From assembly GCA_023653785.1 (NCBI GenBank), contig JAMKCH010035268.1:1-64000 (forward strand): a stretch of 64,000 bases of DNA, read 5' to 3'. Below are positions 1 to 12,532 of this stretch, one piece after another (positions within the stretch are counted from its first letter, which is position 1; each line of letters begins with the position of its first letter). A program made the translations under genes and the position numbers. The stretch is from Ophioderma brevispina (lineage: Eukaryota; Echinodermata; Ophiuroidea; Amphilepidida; Ophiodermatidae). The notes below the pieces were generated by a model. The model saw only the letters and a program-made list of their open reading frames with translations, was not told where the DNA came from and ran no database searches.

Positions 1-339
1 CCACTTTCCGGTTCAGTCGTTTTGACTTTTAGATCTGCGAACCTAGTAAGTAACACGATATTTTATATATACGAGGCCTAAACACCTGTACACGAGAAGT
101 CCTGGGTGCAAAGCGCTTTTATTCTGTGCTTTTGAAACATCGATCGTAGTCATTCAGAGCTATGAACTATTTTAATTTACTCATACAAAACTGTATAAGG
201 ACCTCTAGTGTATACAAATCAAGTGTCGGCAGTGTTCTTGATTGGAAACCCACAGATCTCTGTTAAAAGTAAAAAATTGGAATACAGAACAAAAACTAGA
301 GCCTCTGTGGCCCAGAGGCCACTTGTACACAGCAGATGG
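1..339. other. No gene seen
   Basis: AT-rich sequence with stops in all frames. No conserved protein segment, RNA gene or repeat boundary was recognised here. Confidence 0.5.
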
Positions 340-1200
340 TCAATATGACCCTTGACCTTTGACCCCTGCCGAGCGCACTGCTTTTGTGAAGGGCCCAAGC
401 TGCTTCATATGCATGGGTCATGTAACCTGCTACCTTGCATATAGCAAATCTAGCCAATTTGTCTTATGTTAACTTTTTTTGGCAAAATGACCATTTGACC
501 CTTTAAGGACCTTGGACCCCGATATAAAAAAACCTCCATGTACACCGGAAAGAAAATAACCATTGTTCCAGTTGCAAATAAAAAATTCTCGCTGCTTAAT
601 TCTGGAGATAAAAAATTCTTTGAGTTAGTAGCCTTAAAACCGGAAAATCGGAAAGACGTCTAAAATGACCTTTGACCCCCCAATACAAATACCCCTTCCA
701 TGCATCGGGTAACAATGAATGCATAACTGAAGGGTACGTCACCATCTAGTATGTTGACAATTGGAGATAACAAAAAATTGATATTTTTGAGTATTTTTGG
801 TTTTTGACCGGAAGGGGACCCCTAAGACCATTGATCCTAATCTGTGAACCCCCTATATGCGGCATGGGTAAGTGGTTCTTCTGAACACTTTGGTTGAAAT
901 CGGATTAATCCTTTACAAGAAGATATTTTTGCCAATTTTAAAATTACTAAAATTTTTAGCTATCAGACCGCGAATATGACCCCTTAAGACCTTAGACCGC
1001 CTTAATCCTGAACACCCTATAGTGAGGCATGGGGGACAGTAGTTACTATGACACATTTTTGGTTTTTAAATCGGCTTCATCCTGTAGAAGAAGTATTTTT
1101 TGCCAATTAAATGGCATTTTTGACCCCTGTGGCAGGGCGAAGGTCAGATAGGGGTTCAAAGTCATATGGCAGAAATGGCTCACTCAGGGGTCATTTGGTA
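340..1200. repeat. Degenerate tandem repeat, about 160-bp period
   Basis: Related blocks recur about every 150-170 bases. Each has a 'gacc...gacccc' phrase (near 348, 497, 666, 819 and 977), followed by a 'ccatg' or 'ggcatggg' phrase (near 531, 691, 858 and 1026) and then an A/T-rich 'tttttgccaatt' or 'ggagataa' phrase. The units are strongly diverged and have no coding potential. Several contain TGACCTTTGACCC, which matches a DR1 nuclear-receptor half-site pair. This is probably an old satellite-like array. Confidence 0.5.
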
Positions 1201-1399
1201 TAAATCGGTCACTATTGGACAAGACCGGCTGACGAGCTAGAACAGGATTGACAGAAGAGAAGAAAGAAGAACGCAGTTAGTAAAACAGAACACAGCCTAT
1301 TTGCAACGGCTGTAAAAAATCTTGGAAATTTAAGCTTACATTGAAAAGCAACCTTTATTCGTTATTTTATATCGCATCTCAGAAAGAAGTTGAGATGAG

Positions 1400-3175
1400 A
1401 TGAAGAGATGTTATATATAGTTTTTAAACCAAAACATAATCTGGTTGTGCCATTTTGGGTTGCCAAAAAGGAGAAAGAAAAAGCCTAACATTTTCTTCAC
1501 GCATAGTTTGTCTCATCATTGCTACTGAAACAAAAAATATTAACGATTTCTACCTAGAAATCTGTGTTCAGAGGTGTCTTTTTTGGCGATGCTAGTGTCT
1601 AATATTTGGGAAATAAGGAAAGAAATCTTAACACTTAGTGGACCAAGGGGGGGGGGTTCCTAGGGCCCCCAAATTTGTTTGCGCGCTGGCCGCCCGCTTA
1701 CGCGTGGGATTTTGAAGCCGAATTTTTTTGTAATGTCTGACTTTTTTAAATGCGCTTCTTTTCATTACCAAAATAATTAAAATCGGCCAAGCCGTAATGG
1801 AAATTAGTGGGGGATCCCATGGAACCCCCCATGGGCACTTAACGGAAGTATTTGAGGAATATTTTTAAGCATAGAAACGAGAAACCCAAATCAAATTTTT
1901 TTGCTGAAGAAGTTCACACATACATGTAAGTAAACAATTATTAGTAACATTAAAAATAATTTTAACCCTTTATGTGCTGAATGAAAACAAACAAATTTCA
2001 TCATGTACGTGCCAAACATTACTGTCAAACCTCTATGGGGGGAATGACGTGTATTTTGCCAAACACCCGTTAAAAAAACAGGATCCCCTAACAACTGCTG
2101 GTTTTGTGTTAAATAAAGTTAATTTGGGTCTTTAGAATAGATTCAACCATAAAAATACGTTTTCAAAATTTTCACAATTTTCGCCGTGTTTGAACCAAGT
2201 TTTGCCCTAAATTTGCAGCCAAAATAACAAATCTCCCATTGTTATTGCGATTTGGGGTTTGTCGTATGATCCTTCACATGGGTAAATTTCGTTGCAAAAA
2301 TCCCTCGGGAAAGTGTTTCCTTAGTGTGGGGTCCCATGGACCCCCCCCCCACCCCCCTTGGGCATCACCGGAGTGAAACCCCTTGTCACTTAAGTGTTAA
2401 TTTACCTTCCTATCCCATTCCCTATCCTTGAAAATACCGATTTCTCTTAAGAAAAATGGCACGTTCTATACAACATGTGGGAATATGGGGGGGTTTCCTC
2501 CCCCATGATCAAAAAATATTGTCACATTAATGCTTTATAAAATCCCCCATTAACCTGCTTTTGTAGTTTCTTTATTTTCAATACTCCAAACTCCCTATGA
2601 AAAAAAAAACGATTCCCCAAAATTTGCCAGAATGATCACACTACGGTACAAGGAGTTCCTGGTTTCAAGAAATTTATAGCCACCATCAGTATTTTCTCAG
2701 GATGACATTCATTCATATTTATTCAGTCAGGAGATCAACATTGCAAATTAAAAAAATAAAATGATTCAAACAACATAAAAAAAACAGTTGATGAAACCAA
2801 GGAATAGCCCCAAAACGGCACAAGTGCTTCTTTCCATTGGGGTCCTTACAAAATGAATACAGAAAAAAGGCAAAAGAGATACACCACTAGCATTTCAAGG
2901 AATAATGGCTCCTACCGTCTCTCCATCTGTGTTAGGGCAAGATCAGACTTTGACTTCTTTTTTGAAGTGGGCGTAACTGTCATGACTGTTGATAGATTGA
3001 TAGTGCCCCGGAGGGAGTCCATGCCTTTATCGCAGTGAGATTGCAAAGTTTTGCTTGACAAATTGCCCCTGAACCCTGGAACTACAAAATTAAACGATTA
3101 AGGTGGGCGAACACCTGGTATATAACGTTGGCTTTCTGATACTGTTTTATAAAAAGTTCACTCGGATGTCTTGGC
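1400..3175. repeat. Tandem duplication, copy 1 (about 1.75 kb)
   Basis: This block aligns end to end with the next block (3176-4905), starting at 'gatgttatata' near 1405 and 3178. It holds a TTAA-flanked MITE in the middle and a shared right part from about 2570 to 3170. Differences between the copies are dominated by one- and two-base insertions or deletions. No gene is seen in it. Confidence 0.8.
1632..2396. mobile_element. TTAA-flanked MITE, family I, copy 1
   Basis: The inverted ends are CACTTAgTGGACCAAGGGG on the left and the reverse complement of CACTTAAGTGACAAGGGG on the right. Perfect TTAA direct repeats lie outside at 1628-1631 and 2397-2400. The roughly 765-bp interior is non-coding and has G-run/C-run palindromes around ATGG near both ends. 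TTAA duplications are typical of piggyBac and Kolobok-type transposases. Related copies lie at 3386-4145 and 61036-61815, and a partial inverted copy at 36617-36850. Confidence 0.75.
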
Positions 3176-4905
3176 GAGATGTTATATAGTTTTAAACCAA
3201 AACTATTGGTTGTGAAATTTTGGGTTGCCAAAAAGGAGAAAATAAGCCTAAAAATATTCACGCAAGTTTGTTATCTGCTATGAAAACAAAAAATTATTAA
3301 CCGATTTCGACCTAGAAATCGTGTTCAGAGTGTCATTTTGGCGTGCTAGTGTCTAATATTGGGAACTTAAGGAAAGAAATCTTAACACTTAAGTTGACCA
3401 AGGGGGGGGGTTTCCTAGGGACCCAAATTGTTTTCGCGCTGGCTGCTTTATGCGTGGGATTTTGAGCCGAATTTTCGTAATTGTTGACTTTTCTAAATGC
3501 GCTTCTTTCATACCAAAAATAATAAATCGGCAAGCCTTAATGAGATAATTAGTGGGGATCCATGGACCCCACCCATGGGCACTAACGGACGTCATGTTGA
3601 GAATATTTTAAGAATAAGAAACCGAGAACCAAACTCAAAATTTTTTTGATGATATAAGTTCACAAATACATGCATAAGTAAACAATATTGTACACCATAA
3701 AATAATTAACCTTTATGTGCTGAAAATCCAAAACCAATTTCATCAGTACGGTGCCAAAACCTTACTGTACAACTCTATGGGAAAATGACGTGTATTGGCA
3801 ACACCCGTAAAAAATTACAGGATTCTTAAAAAAAAAAAAATGCCTGTTTTGTGTTAAATATAAGTAATTTGGGTCTTCTAGATAGATATCAAACATAAAT
3901 AAGTTGTCAAAATTTCACCAATTTTCGCGTGTTTTGAAAACAATGTTGTGCCCCTAATTTGCACCCAAATACAAATATCATTTTTTTATGCTGATTGGGG
4001 GTGTTTATGATCATTCACATGTGGTATTACATTGCGTGCAAAAATTCCCTCGGGAAAGTGGTTTTCTTAGTTGTGGGGTCCATGGAACCCACCCCCCCCC
4101 CCATTGGGCATCAACGGGAGTGAAAACCCCTTGGTCACTTAAGTGTACATTTACCTTCCTATCCATGCTATATCCCTTAAAGTGCCACCGATTCTTTAAA
4201 AAAATTGGCACGTCTCCTACAACAGTGGCATTATTGGAGGGGTTTCAGCCCCATGACCAAAATATTGACATTAATCTTATAAAATCCCCTTAACATGACT
4301 TTGATTGTAGTTCTTTATTTTCAAATCTCCAAACTCCCTATGAAAAAAAAACGATCCCAAAAATTGCAAATATCACACATACGGGACAAGGAGTTCCGGT
4401 TTCAGAAATTGATACACCATCAGTCATTATTCAGGATGTAAATTCATTTATATTTATTCCGTCAGATCAAATTTGCAATTAAAAAAAACTAAAATGATAT
4501 AAAAACATAAAAACATGTTGATGAAACCAAGGATAGACCAAAAAGGCACAAGTGCTTATTTCCAGTGGGGTTCCTTACAAATTGGCATACAGAAACAAGG
4601 CAAAGAGATCACAACTAGGCATTCAAGGAATAATGCTCTACCGTCTCTCAATCTTATTTTCATGGCAAGATCAGATTCATTCTATTTGAAGTGGGCGTAA
4701 CTGTTGATCGATTTGATAGTGCCAGGAAGGGAGGTCCATGCCTTTATCGCAGTGAATTGGAAGTTTTGCTGCCAAAATTGCCCCTGAGCCCTAGGAACTA
4801 CAAAATTAACATGATTCGGTGGGGGGGGGGGGATATACCTGGTATTATAACGTTGGTTCTGACTACTTTTATTAAAAAAAGAGCACTCGGAGTCTTGGCG
4901 CGATG
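3176..4905. repeat. Tandem duplication, copy 2 (about 1.73 kb)
   Basis: Second copy of the block at 1400-3175, in the same orientation, ending near 4905 where 'tcttggcgcgatgtgatt' echoes the start of the unit. It includes MITE family I copy 2. No reading frame in it is conserved between the two copies, which argues against coding. Confidence 0.8.
3386..4145. mobile_element. TTAA-flanked MITE, family I, copy 2
   Basis: The left end CACTTAAGTTGACCAAGGGG and the right end (reverse complement CACTTAAGTGACCAAGGGG) form a 19-20 bp inverted repeat. TTAA is present outside the left end at 3382-3385, while the right flank has drifted. It was carried along by the 1.75-kb tandem duplication, so it is not an independent insertion. 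Confidence 0.75.
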
Positions 4906-5097
4906 TGATTATAAATTTTGAAGACATGGTTGAGTTCAATTGCATGACCTATCTTCAAAATTTAGAAGCCTTAATTTGTCAAGTTCATCCTGGCCAACAT
5001 GTGTTCTTGATCTGACAAGTTCAAATATAAATTCTTATTTGCATGACTGTAGTTTATCGGGAGTTTTTTAGAATGCCACGGAAGAACATACTAATAA

Positions 5098-5840
5098 TCA
5101 ATGGTAACACTGAATCAAGGCTGAAAAATATAACAATTTGCGAATATTTTTGATCAGAATATGGGCTGTCTGTAAAGAAAACCGGATCTTGCCCCCGGAT
5201 TTTTTAATTACATTAGAGCATTGCTCCCTGATGGCACTGGTCAATGTGATCCCCAAATAATCTGAAGATTGGCAGATTAATCGGTCATTATCGGGTTCAT
5301 TATTGCAAGTAAACATAAATCATTTTGCTTCTCAATTTCCTGTATGATCCGGAAGAATGGTCGGTCTTACCCACAGTGAAGTGGACAGCTTGTTGGCGAG
5401 AGCACTGTTGACACGACTCTAGCTCCATGCTGTGCTTAGCAATTTCCTTGGGATCTTGACTCAACATCAATGCGACGATCGTCTGCATAGAAGAAAGCTT
5501 ACAGTCAAAACATCTGGATTGGTTGTCATATCATTGACATAGCAGAGAAATAAAGTGGCCCCAAAACACTGCATTGGGCACACGCATGTCATTACATTGG
5601 GTTGGAGTGGTTTATTTCACACAGACAATCTGACTGTCTATCACTCAGGTAAGACGTAAACCAATCTATCGATTAATGCCCATAGCACGGAGTTTATTGC
5701 CCCAAGATATCGTAATTTACCGTGGCAAAGGCTTTCTTAGATCCAACTCACCACACCCGTGTATTTCCCTGAGAATCTGTGTACGCACGTGATCGTGGTA
5801 AGCTGAGTGAGAGCAGTATCAGTAGAGAAATACCTCTAAA
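5098..5840 (-). pseudogene. LINE reverse-transcriptase remnant
   Basis: This minus-strand stretch translates, across frameshifts, into the palm and thumb of a non-LTR retrotransposon reverse transcriptase. From high to low coordinates come a 'DLRKAF.TVN.DIL' block (about 5701-5760), a 'SYLSDRQ' block, a degraded 'VPQ..VLGPL' block, and YADD at 5478-5489, which are the catalytic aspartates. Next is 'LMLSQDPKEIAKH', and then an uninterrupted 72-codon stretch (5098-5316) with 'SDYLGITL' and 'NIRKLLYFSALIQCY', typical of the thumb. Several stops and shifts make it non-functional. CR1- or Jockey-like by appearance; the clade is not certain. Confidence 0.75.
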
Positions 5841-8689
5841 ACCAGATGATGAGAATAAAGAAGTTGAAGATTTTATCGGGATTAAGCTAATGTCAGTTGA
5901 TTGTCACACAGACTTACAAGAATTTTAGAAACTACTGAGTATGCTGATGGGCCTATACTTTGTCGGCCTGAAGTAGTGGAGTGGCAAAACGTCGCGCGCT
6001 TATATCCAGTGCCGCCTTTAAGTTGCAGTGCGCCTTGTGATTCGCTACGCACGCGCTGAAAGTCGGTACCATGTATACGCCCGCTTGTTACTTCATAGTT
6101 TGAGTGGACCGAGTATATCAATTTCCACTTCAGATTACTATCTTTTTTAAAAGGGGCTGACACGGGCACACTTCAGGTCTAAGGTACATCATTGGGTAAT
6201 GGATAAATTCTTATGAAAGTAAACAGGGTCTTTCAAAACAAGACGCCCCATCCTGAGAAATTCTGGGGAATGCGTCCAAGCCACTACTTTAATTAGGCTG
6301 CCAATTTTACACAATTGAGTAAAAAAACAAAATCAGAGGTAAACAGGAGAAAGCTTGAAAGTACAACCCGTGAGACCCTTATCAGAATAAAAATGCTTGA
6401 AATTGTTGTGAGTCAGTGCAAAATTCATTTTGGGTGGGAGGTAGTTTTTGACAAGTTACTAGCAACCGTGGTATCAAAGGTGTTGATGTAATCAAACTGG
6501 GAGAATAAAAACAAGTCTCACCATTAATGTCCGGAACGACTTTTCACTGCTCTTTGGTTATGGTACTGGAGCCAATGGGTTTTCATTGTGCCAAAGTTTT
6601 CTTGGGAGTTTTGATGTTATCAATTTTACTACTAAAATACTCCACCTTGGCTTTTTAATATCCCTTTTGAATTATTGTCTTTGATTTCGCATTTAACAGT
6701 ACTCTTTATAAAGATCAGCATTAGAGCGGCTTTTCAAATTACACCAAAAGTGTTGGGATCCCTTGTCCTAATATTCTCAAGAATATGCTATCAATCCAAT
6801 GTTCGGTTTTGGCTTCAATTAACGTGTTGAAGGGCGTTCAGGTTAGTGTTTTTGTTCTATCACAATTTCTGATTTGACATTTTAAAACATGAACATGTTT
6901 CTATATACCAACAATGGTTATCCACTGCAGACAATCCGTCCTTATTTTTGCCGATTTAAAACAGCTATTTGACATGTTAAGTCACAAAAATCACATTGGT
7001 CTTAACGGCGGGAATTCACATTACATTTCACGCGTCAAGCGAAAAGCGCAGCATCGCGTCTCGTGGTGATTTTTGCTGAGTAATGAAGCGTGCGCATGTT
7101 TTAGTGTACCTTTGCGCGAACGCATCTGGAAAAACGAAAAATAATATTTGAAAAATGTAAACAAAGAGGTAATTTAGACCGATGAAAATGTCACATTTAT
7201 TCTTATTTTGGAGTTAGAGACAAAGAGTTTGATTCAATAGCGCTCAAAGATGTTTTTTCGTCACACTACTCAATTTGAAGTTCAAAGATAAAGTTATTTG
7301 AGAAAGAGAGAGCTTGAAAAGTCACTTTTTACTAAAACACGGATTTCTAAATGTTCAATTTTCGCAAATTTGGCCAATTTAAGACAATAACTCCAAAAAT
7401 ACCGAGTAAAAGGCAAGGTTTAACTTCCCTACGATAGCAATCGGTATTCCTAAGAACGGCTTTCTCAATTTTATTTTGCGATTTCTAAATTACGATATTC
7501 CCCTATGTACTCAAATTTGAAAAGAAAAATAAAAAAACTCACATTTTGTGACATTTTCCCTAATCATTTCGAAAAGTAGGCTCTATTTAAAAAAAATGAG
7601 AAAACCATTCTAGAAAATTGTCTTGTTTATAAAAAATAACATAAGAATCATGAAAATTCAAATTGTTTTGTTATGCCGTCTGGAAATTTGGGGCAAAAAT
7701 CACGTTTTGTAGTATTTCTCTCAAATACAGGAAAGTTTTACATAATTAATGCCACCATCGGATTCATTGTCCAATTTTACATTGTCCTTAAATGGTGCAT
7801 TTCTACAAGGTTTCAAAAATGCAGTTTTGAACAGATCCCATGCATGATTAAAATTTGGTACTTTCATAATTAAAGACCAATTATAGAGACAATTTTGACA
7901 AGAGTTTCTGCAATGTAATTCTAGACACTGACATTATAAACTCGATGGGGACCTACTTGACCTCTGACAACTGTACGTGTACAGTGTATAGAGGTGGGCC
8001 GCTAAGGACCAATATTGATTGTACTGATGACACATCGTCCTAGGATTATCAGTGAGAATCTGATACAATGCAAGTAGTGTTGGATCAGTAACACGAGTGG
8101 CTGTGGTGTTTAGTTGTAGAAGGACAATATGCGCAAATAGTCCTTAAAACGTAAGCTTTCTTTTTTTAACAAGTCAATATTGACATCACCCATTAATAAG
8201 ATCATATCGCAATCGAAACTTATTTTTGAGACGGATTCTTCAAAATGAGTAAGAGAAAGTGATGTCTTAGGAGGACGATAATACACACCAAAAAAGGATT
8301 GGCTATGTTTTGGTAATGATATAAGCCAAAGGGTTTTTTAATGTTAAACAAACAAACACCCTAATATGATGGTTTGTGTGATATTTAGCCAAAATTTGTG
8401 TTCTTATACTTTGTACACAAAAATGATTTCGCCAAATTTTGAGAGGCGCGTGCATTAGACTTTTTTCCATTTAACCACTTCTTCTTATTTATACGTATAC
8501 GTCTATACGAATAGGTCTCTCGTTTTTAATGTAAATCAAGGAATCGGCACCACTTCAAAATGATAGGTATTACAAAGATGTCGAGATTCTATCATTCGCA
8601 TATTAAATACAACATTAAGTTGAATATGTTAAAATACAGCACCTTATACTAAAATCATAAAATCACTGTGCTGAACCGAATCTGAAAAG
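5841..8689. other. Gene-free AT-rich stretch
   Basis: Only short open frames occur and none resembles a known protein. A block near 7000-7150 is richer in CpG-containing words ('acgcgt', 'gcgcgaacgc') but shows no clear repeat ends. Nothing else could be supported. Confidence 0.5.
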
Positions 8690-9270
8690 CACTGCGTTAG
8701 TCCGATTTGAAAAACATTGCGCTAGTCCTAAAAATATCGGACTAGCGCAGTGTTTTCAGCATTCGAACTAACGCAGTGTTTTCAGATTCGGACTAGCGCA
8801 GTGTTTTAGATTCGGACTAGCGCAGGTTTTCCAGGATCGGACTAGAGCAGTGTTTTTCAAATTCGGACTAGCGGCAGTGATTTTCAGATTCGGACTTGCG
8901 CAGTGTTTATTAAACCGTTATAAAATATCGTTAGTCCGATACATTTTCGACTAGCGGAAGTTTTTCAGATTCGGACTAACGCACCCATTTTCAATTTCGG
9001 ATAACGAAGTGTTTTTCATGCTGAAATAAAACAATGCACCAGTCCGAATATAATATTCGGACTAGAGAGGGCTTTTCAGATTAAAATTTCGGACTAGCGC
9101 AGTTAGGAAATGATGACATGTTTTTCATATTCGGACTAGCGAACTTTGTCGGACTAGGGAACCCAAATGGTTTTCGGACGGACGCACCCCTAAAGATAGG
9201 AATTTTCTGTGTCGGACGAGCGACGTTTCGGACTAGAGACGTGTCGGACTAGCGACGTGTCGGACTAACA
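8690..9270. repeat. Minisatellite with a 'CGGACTAGCGCAGTG' core
   Basis: At least 18 diverged units of about 24-30 bp carry the core CGGACTAGCGCAGTG followed by 'TTTTTCAGATT'. The first two or three units lie in the opposite orientation ('gcgctagtcc', 'cgttagtccg'). The array decays towards the right into short 'cggactagcgacgtgt' units. No open frame spans it. Confidence 0.85.
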
Positions 9271-10689
9271 CGTGTACCCGAAAATTGGATCCAAATCAAA
9301 ACTAGTTTAATGTATTTAAACAATGGCTGTCAATAGGCCTAATTGTTAAGGAAGTCAATCGTGATTGACATGATAAACTGGCACTCATCGGGCAGTGGAA
9401 AGAAATACTTATAAAGAAGAAATTGGACGGAACCTGGGGCGGAAAAAAAGTAAAGTCTATACAGCGATGGTTCTTAGTTCTGTATTGGTGTCATCTTGGT
9501 TTGTTTATATAGTACGCACGGCCGATCAACCCACAAATATGGCACGTGGACCTTAAGCATCCTGGACGTCATCTGATAAAATACCGCTCACGGACGAAAA
9601 TACGCATATACTACTTTACCTCTGAGAAACATGCAGTTTAACGGTACAATGGCCATGACAATTCGGAAACTAGCGAGCGATAAATACGGTAATGCCGTAT
9701 ACTCAGTAGAAACAAGCAGTAAGTGAGAAAAATTATCCTGTAAATCTTTGGAATGGTCCATGTCATTTTTTATTTATGTACCATTCTTTATTTCTCCATC
9801 AGTATTTATTTACCATATGTTAACCAGTATAAGCCCAGATCATAATTGCCTGAAAATGAAGGAAATGGCTGGACATGATTAATCTCAGCTAAAGTTGAAA
9901 CTAGGGTCCTTATGGATGGCTATATATTCCTGGTGAAAAACGTTTGCAGTGCTCAATGCGAGTCCAAATCTAATCAGCTATTTAACACTTAAGGGCCAAA
10001 GGGGATTCATGGTTACCAACATTGGTTTGTTTGTTTTTCGATTACGGTTAGCTAAAACTTAAAGAGTTTTTGCGAATGAATTCGCTTCTAATGATACGAA
10101 CAAAACTAAATCGTCCACGGCTTCATTGAGACAGGAATTAGTTGGGTACTAGAACAACATAACCTAAGACATTTCATGTCATTTTTTATCGCAGGTATGT
10201 GCTGTTAAAATATTGGATTTTTAAATGAATTATATTAGCTTCCACTTTGTGAGTTGATATGATCAATGTTAAAAGAGCCATGCACTTGTTCGTTGGGTCT
10301 ATGTATATTTAATTAACTCCATAGTTTTGATAATCTAGGTCGAATAGATTATCATCTATGACACGCCACCTGGATTTCTCAAACTGCCCCAAGGGTGGCA
10401 CCCGCGTTTCTAATTCTTACACACCCTTATCTATCAGTTCAGCAAAAAAATTGTATATACTCAACTTTACGGTCAGCGCATCACTTGGATCATATCTCTC
10501 CGACTACCGTCACTGAAGAACCAAATGACCAATAAATTTTTGATTGCAATCAACTTTTTAAGTGCTAAAAAATTTCTTGCAAAACTTTTCTACTGGATGA
10601 ATAACTGCAACTGGATAAACGATACTGATAATGGAATTTAAAAAAATTATTGCGTTAGAACTACCTTTCCACTGCATATAAGATACACT
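9271..10689. other. Gene-free stretch
   Basis: Single-copy-looking AT-rich DNA with no recognisable coding, RNA or repeat feature. Confidence 0.45.
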
Positions 10690-10920
10690 ATGAGTCAGAC
10701 TTGTAGTATGAGTACTTTTCATGAGTACGATATGAGTACGAGTATTGACCCTGAGTACGAGTACGATATGAGTTTTGGTACTGAGTACGATACGAGTATG
10801 AGTACAGCAAAATTTTAATCCCGATACGAGTATGAGGTCACGAGTACTTATGTCTGAGTACAGTATGAGTACCGGGGTACTATTTGCAATTAGTACGAGT
10901 ATGAGTACGAGAACTTTGCA
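10690..10920. repeat. Hexamer-type minisatellite (GAGTAC/GAGTAT)
   Basis: Dense irregular repetition of GAGTAC, GAGTAT and GAGTACGA words. It shares the phrase 'gagtatgagtacagcaaaat' with the array at 13190-13435, so the two are copies of one repeat rather than chance microsatellites. Confidence 0.8.
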
Positions 10921-11032
10921 ATATTACATATTCATAATTTGATGATGACATACAAGACAATATGACATTGGCGATAACACTGATGATGATGTACTAGTCC
11001 TGCCACCAACTGAGATTCGACGTAATACTTAA

Positions 11033-11366
11033 AGACACTCATCAGTGATTTGCTAAATCAGCAATCGCAAATCATCAAAAATCAGATTTTAGCATGTACG
11101 TAACAAAGATAGGTATCCTAACTTACCTGCAAATGATAGACAGAACAACCTAATTAGGACATAATCGGAGATTTTCGTCATTACTGTCCGAAACGGACAC
11201 TTACTACAACACTTAATTGAATGGGCATCGTATCTTGGAACACTGCCGTTTCTTCCTTTTCTTTAATTGCTAAGACTGGAAAAGGTAATTATGAATTCTA
11301 CAGACTTATCCTTCACTTTGAAGCTTTCTGCAAATATTCAAATATTTTTCAAATCATTTTAATTTT
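11033..11366 (+). mobile_element. MITE family II, copy 1
   Basis: The left end GACACTcATCAGTGATTTG lies next to TTAA (11029-11032). The body is shared with copies at 12190-12532 and 28102-28406 ('atcaaaaatcagattt', 'ggtatcctaac', 'gaattctacagacttatcc'). The right terminus is missing: the copy ends at 'ttttcaaatca' where the intact family continues into 'ctgatagtgtc'. The frames inside are not conserved between copies. Confidence 0.7.
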
Positions 11367-11539
11367 TTGTTTTTTATTTAACTTGTGTAATTTCTACCAA
11401 AATTTGTATTGATTTTCTGTAGACATAAACAAGTTCAGTTGCTATGCTGGTTTTGGCACGTTTGCCCACCCAAGTATTAACACAACATCTTTTTATAACA
11501 TGTCACAGTAAGCATCTACTCATAAAAAGCATGTCTTGT

Positions 11540-11700
11540 TGTAGTCCCGCTACCTGGGTTTAAATTGTGTACCTGTTCCCATAGTCCTTAACCTTACCAA
11601 ATCCATACCATGATGTGGCTCACATGCTGGACCCATAGTCGCATACCCATACCCATACCTAATAGGTCCTATACCCGTACCTGCATGTACCACCATATGT
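11540..11700. repeat. Degenerate 'ACCCAT' repeat
   Basis: Irregular runs of 'cccatacccatacc' and relatives in a locally C-rich, G-poor strand. Short and non-coding. Confidence 0.45.
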
Positions 11701-12189
11701 TTGGGAAAGTCAAACTGCCTTGGAATCTTTGAGTCCAAAACAATTGAATATTAGGCTAATATGCACATGCTATGGTAGGACTGTGAATTCAATTGAATAC
11801 TTGCTAAGGTTCCGCTTTCAGATTTGGGGAATTGTGTGTTCAAATTGTGGCGACTCTGGTTCAGAATTACATTGTCCAGACTTTAAATTTGAACATGTAT
11901 AAAAATACACCAAAAATAGCCACAAGTATTTCCAACACACCTTTTTTAAGCGATCATGTCTTTGCTAGCCTGATAGGGAATAGCTGGTAAACCTAAATCA
12001 GGTATTCCATTTACTAGTTAACATTTGCCATCTAAAACAAGTGTCCTGCCAACATTCCCATAGCAACACTTTCTACATACATGTACCGTACATGTAGAAC
12101 CAGACTGGGAACGTAATTATTATCAATTACCATTTCATAATATTTAAGAGATAGTAAGAACTTTCCTATAAATTAATTACATTTATTGC

Positions 12190-12532
12190 TAAATTCAACA
12201 CAAAAATCATCAAAAATCAGATTTTTGCATGTCTGTAACAAAGTGAGGTATCCTAACATCCCTACAAGTTATAAGACCAAATTAAAAAGCATCAGATTAC
12301 GGACAATTCGATGGTTTAGTCATTACTACCATACGGACACTTAGTGCAATCTGTAATTGAATGGTGATGCATATATTTGTACACTGCGGTTGCTTCCTTT
12401 CCATTGATTTTTTTTTTTTCAGTTGCAAAAAATAACTTATAGAATTCTACAGACTTATCCCCTTCACTTTAGGCTATTCCTGTAAATTATAAATATTTTG
12501 GGGCTCTTTCCGAGTGAATCACTGATAGTGTC
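12190..12532 (+). mobile_element. MITE family II, copy 2
   Basis: Same body and orientation as the copy at 11033. It keeps the right terminal inverted repeat, 'aatcactgatagtgtc', followed by TTAA at 12533-12536. The left end is eroded. An internal run of T (12407-12419) differs from the other copies. Confidence 0.7.
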
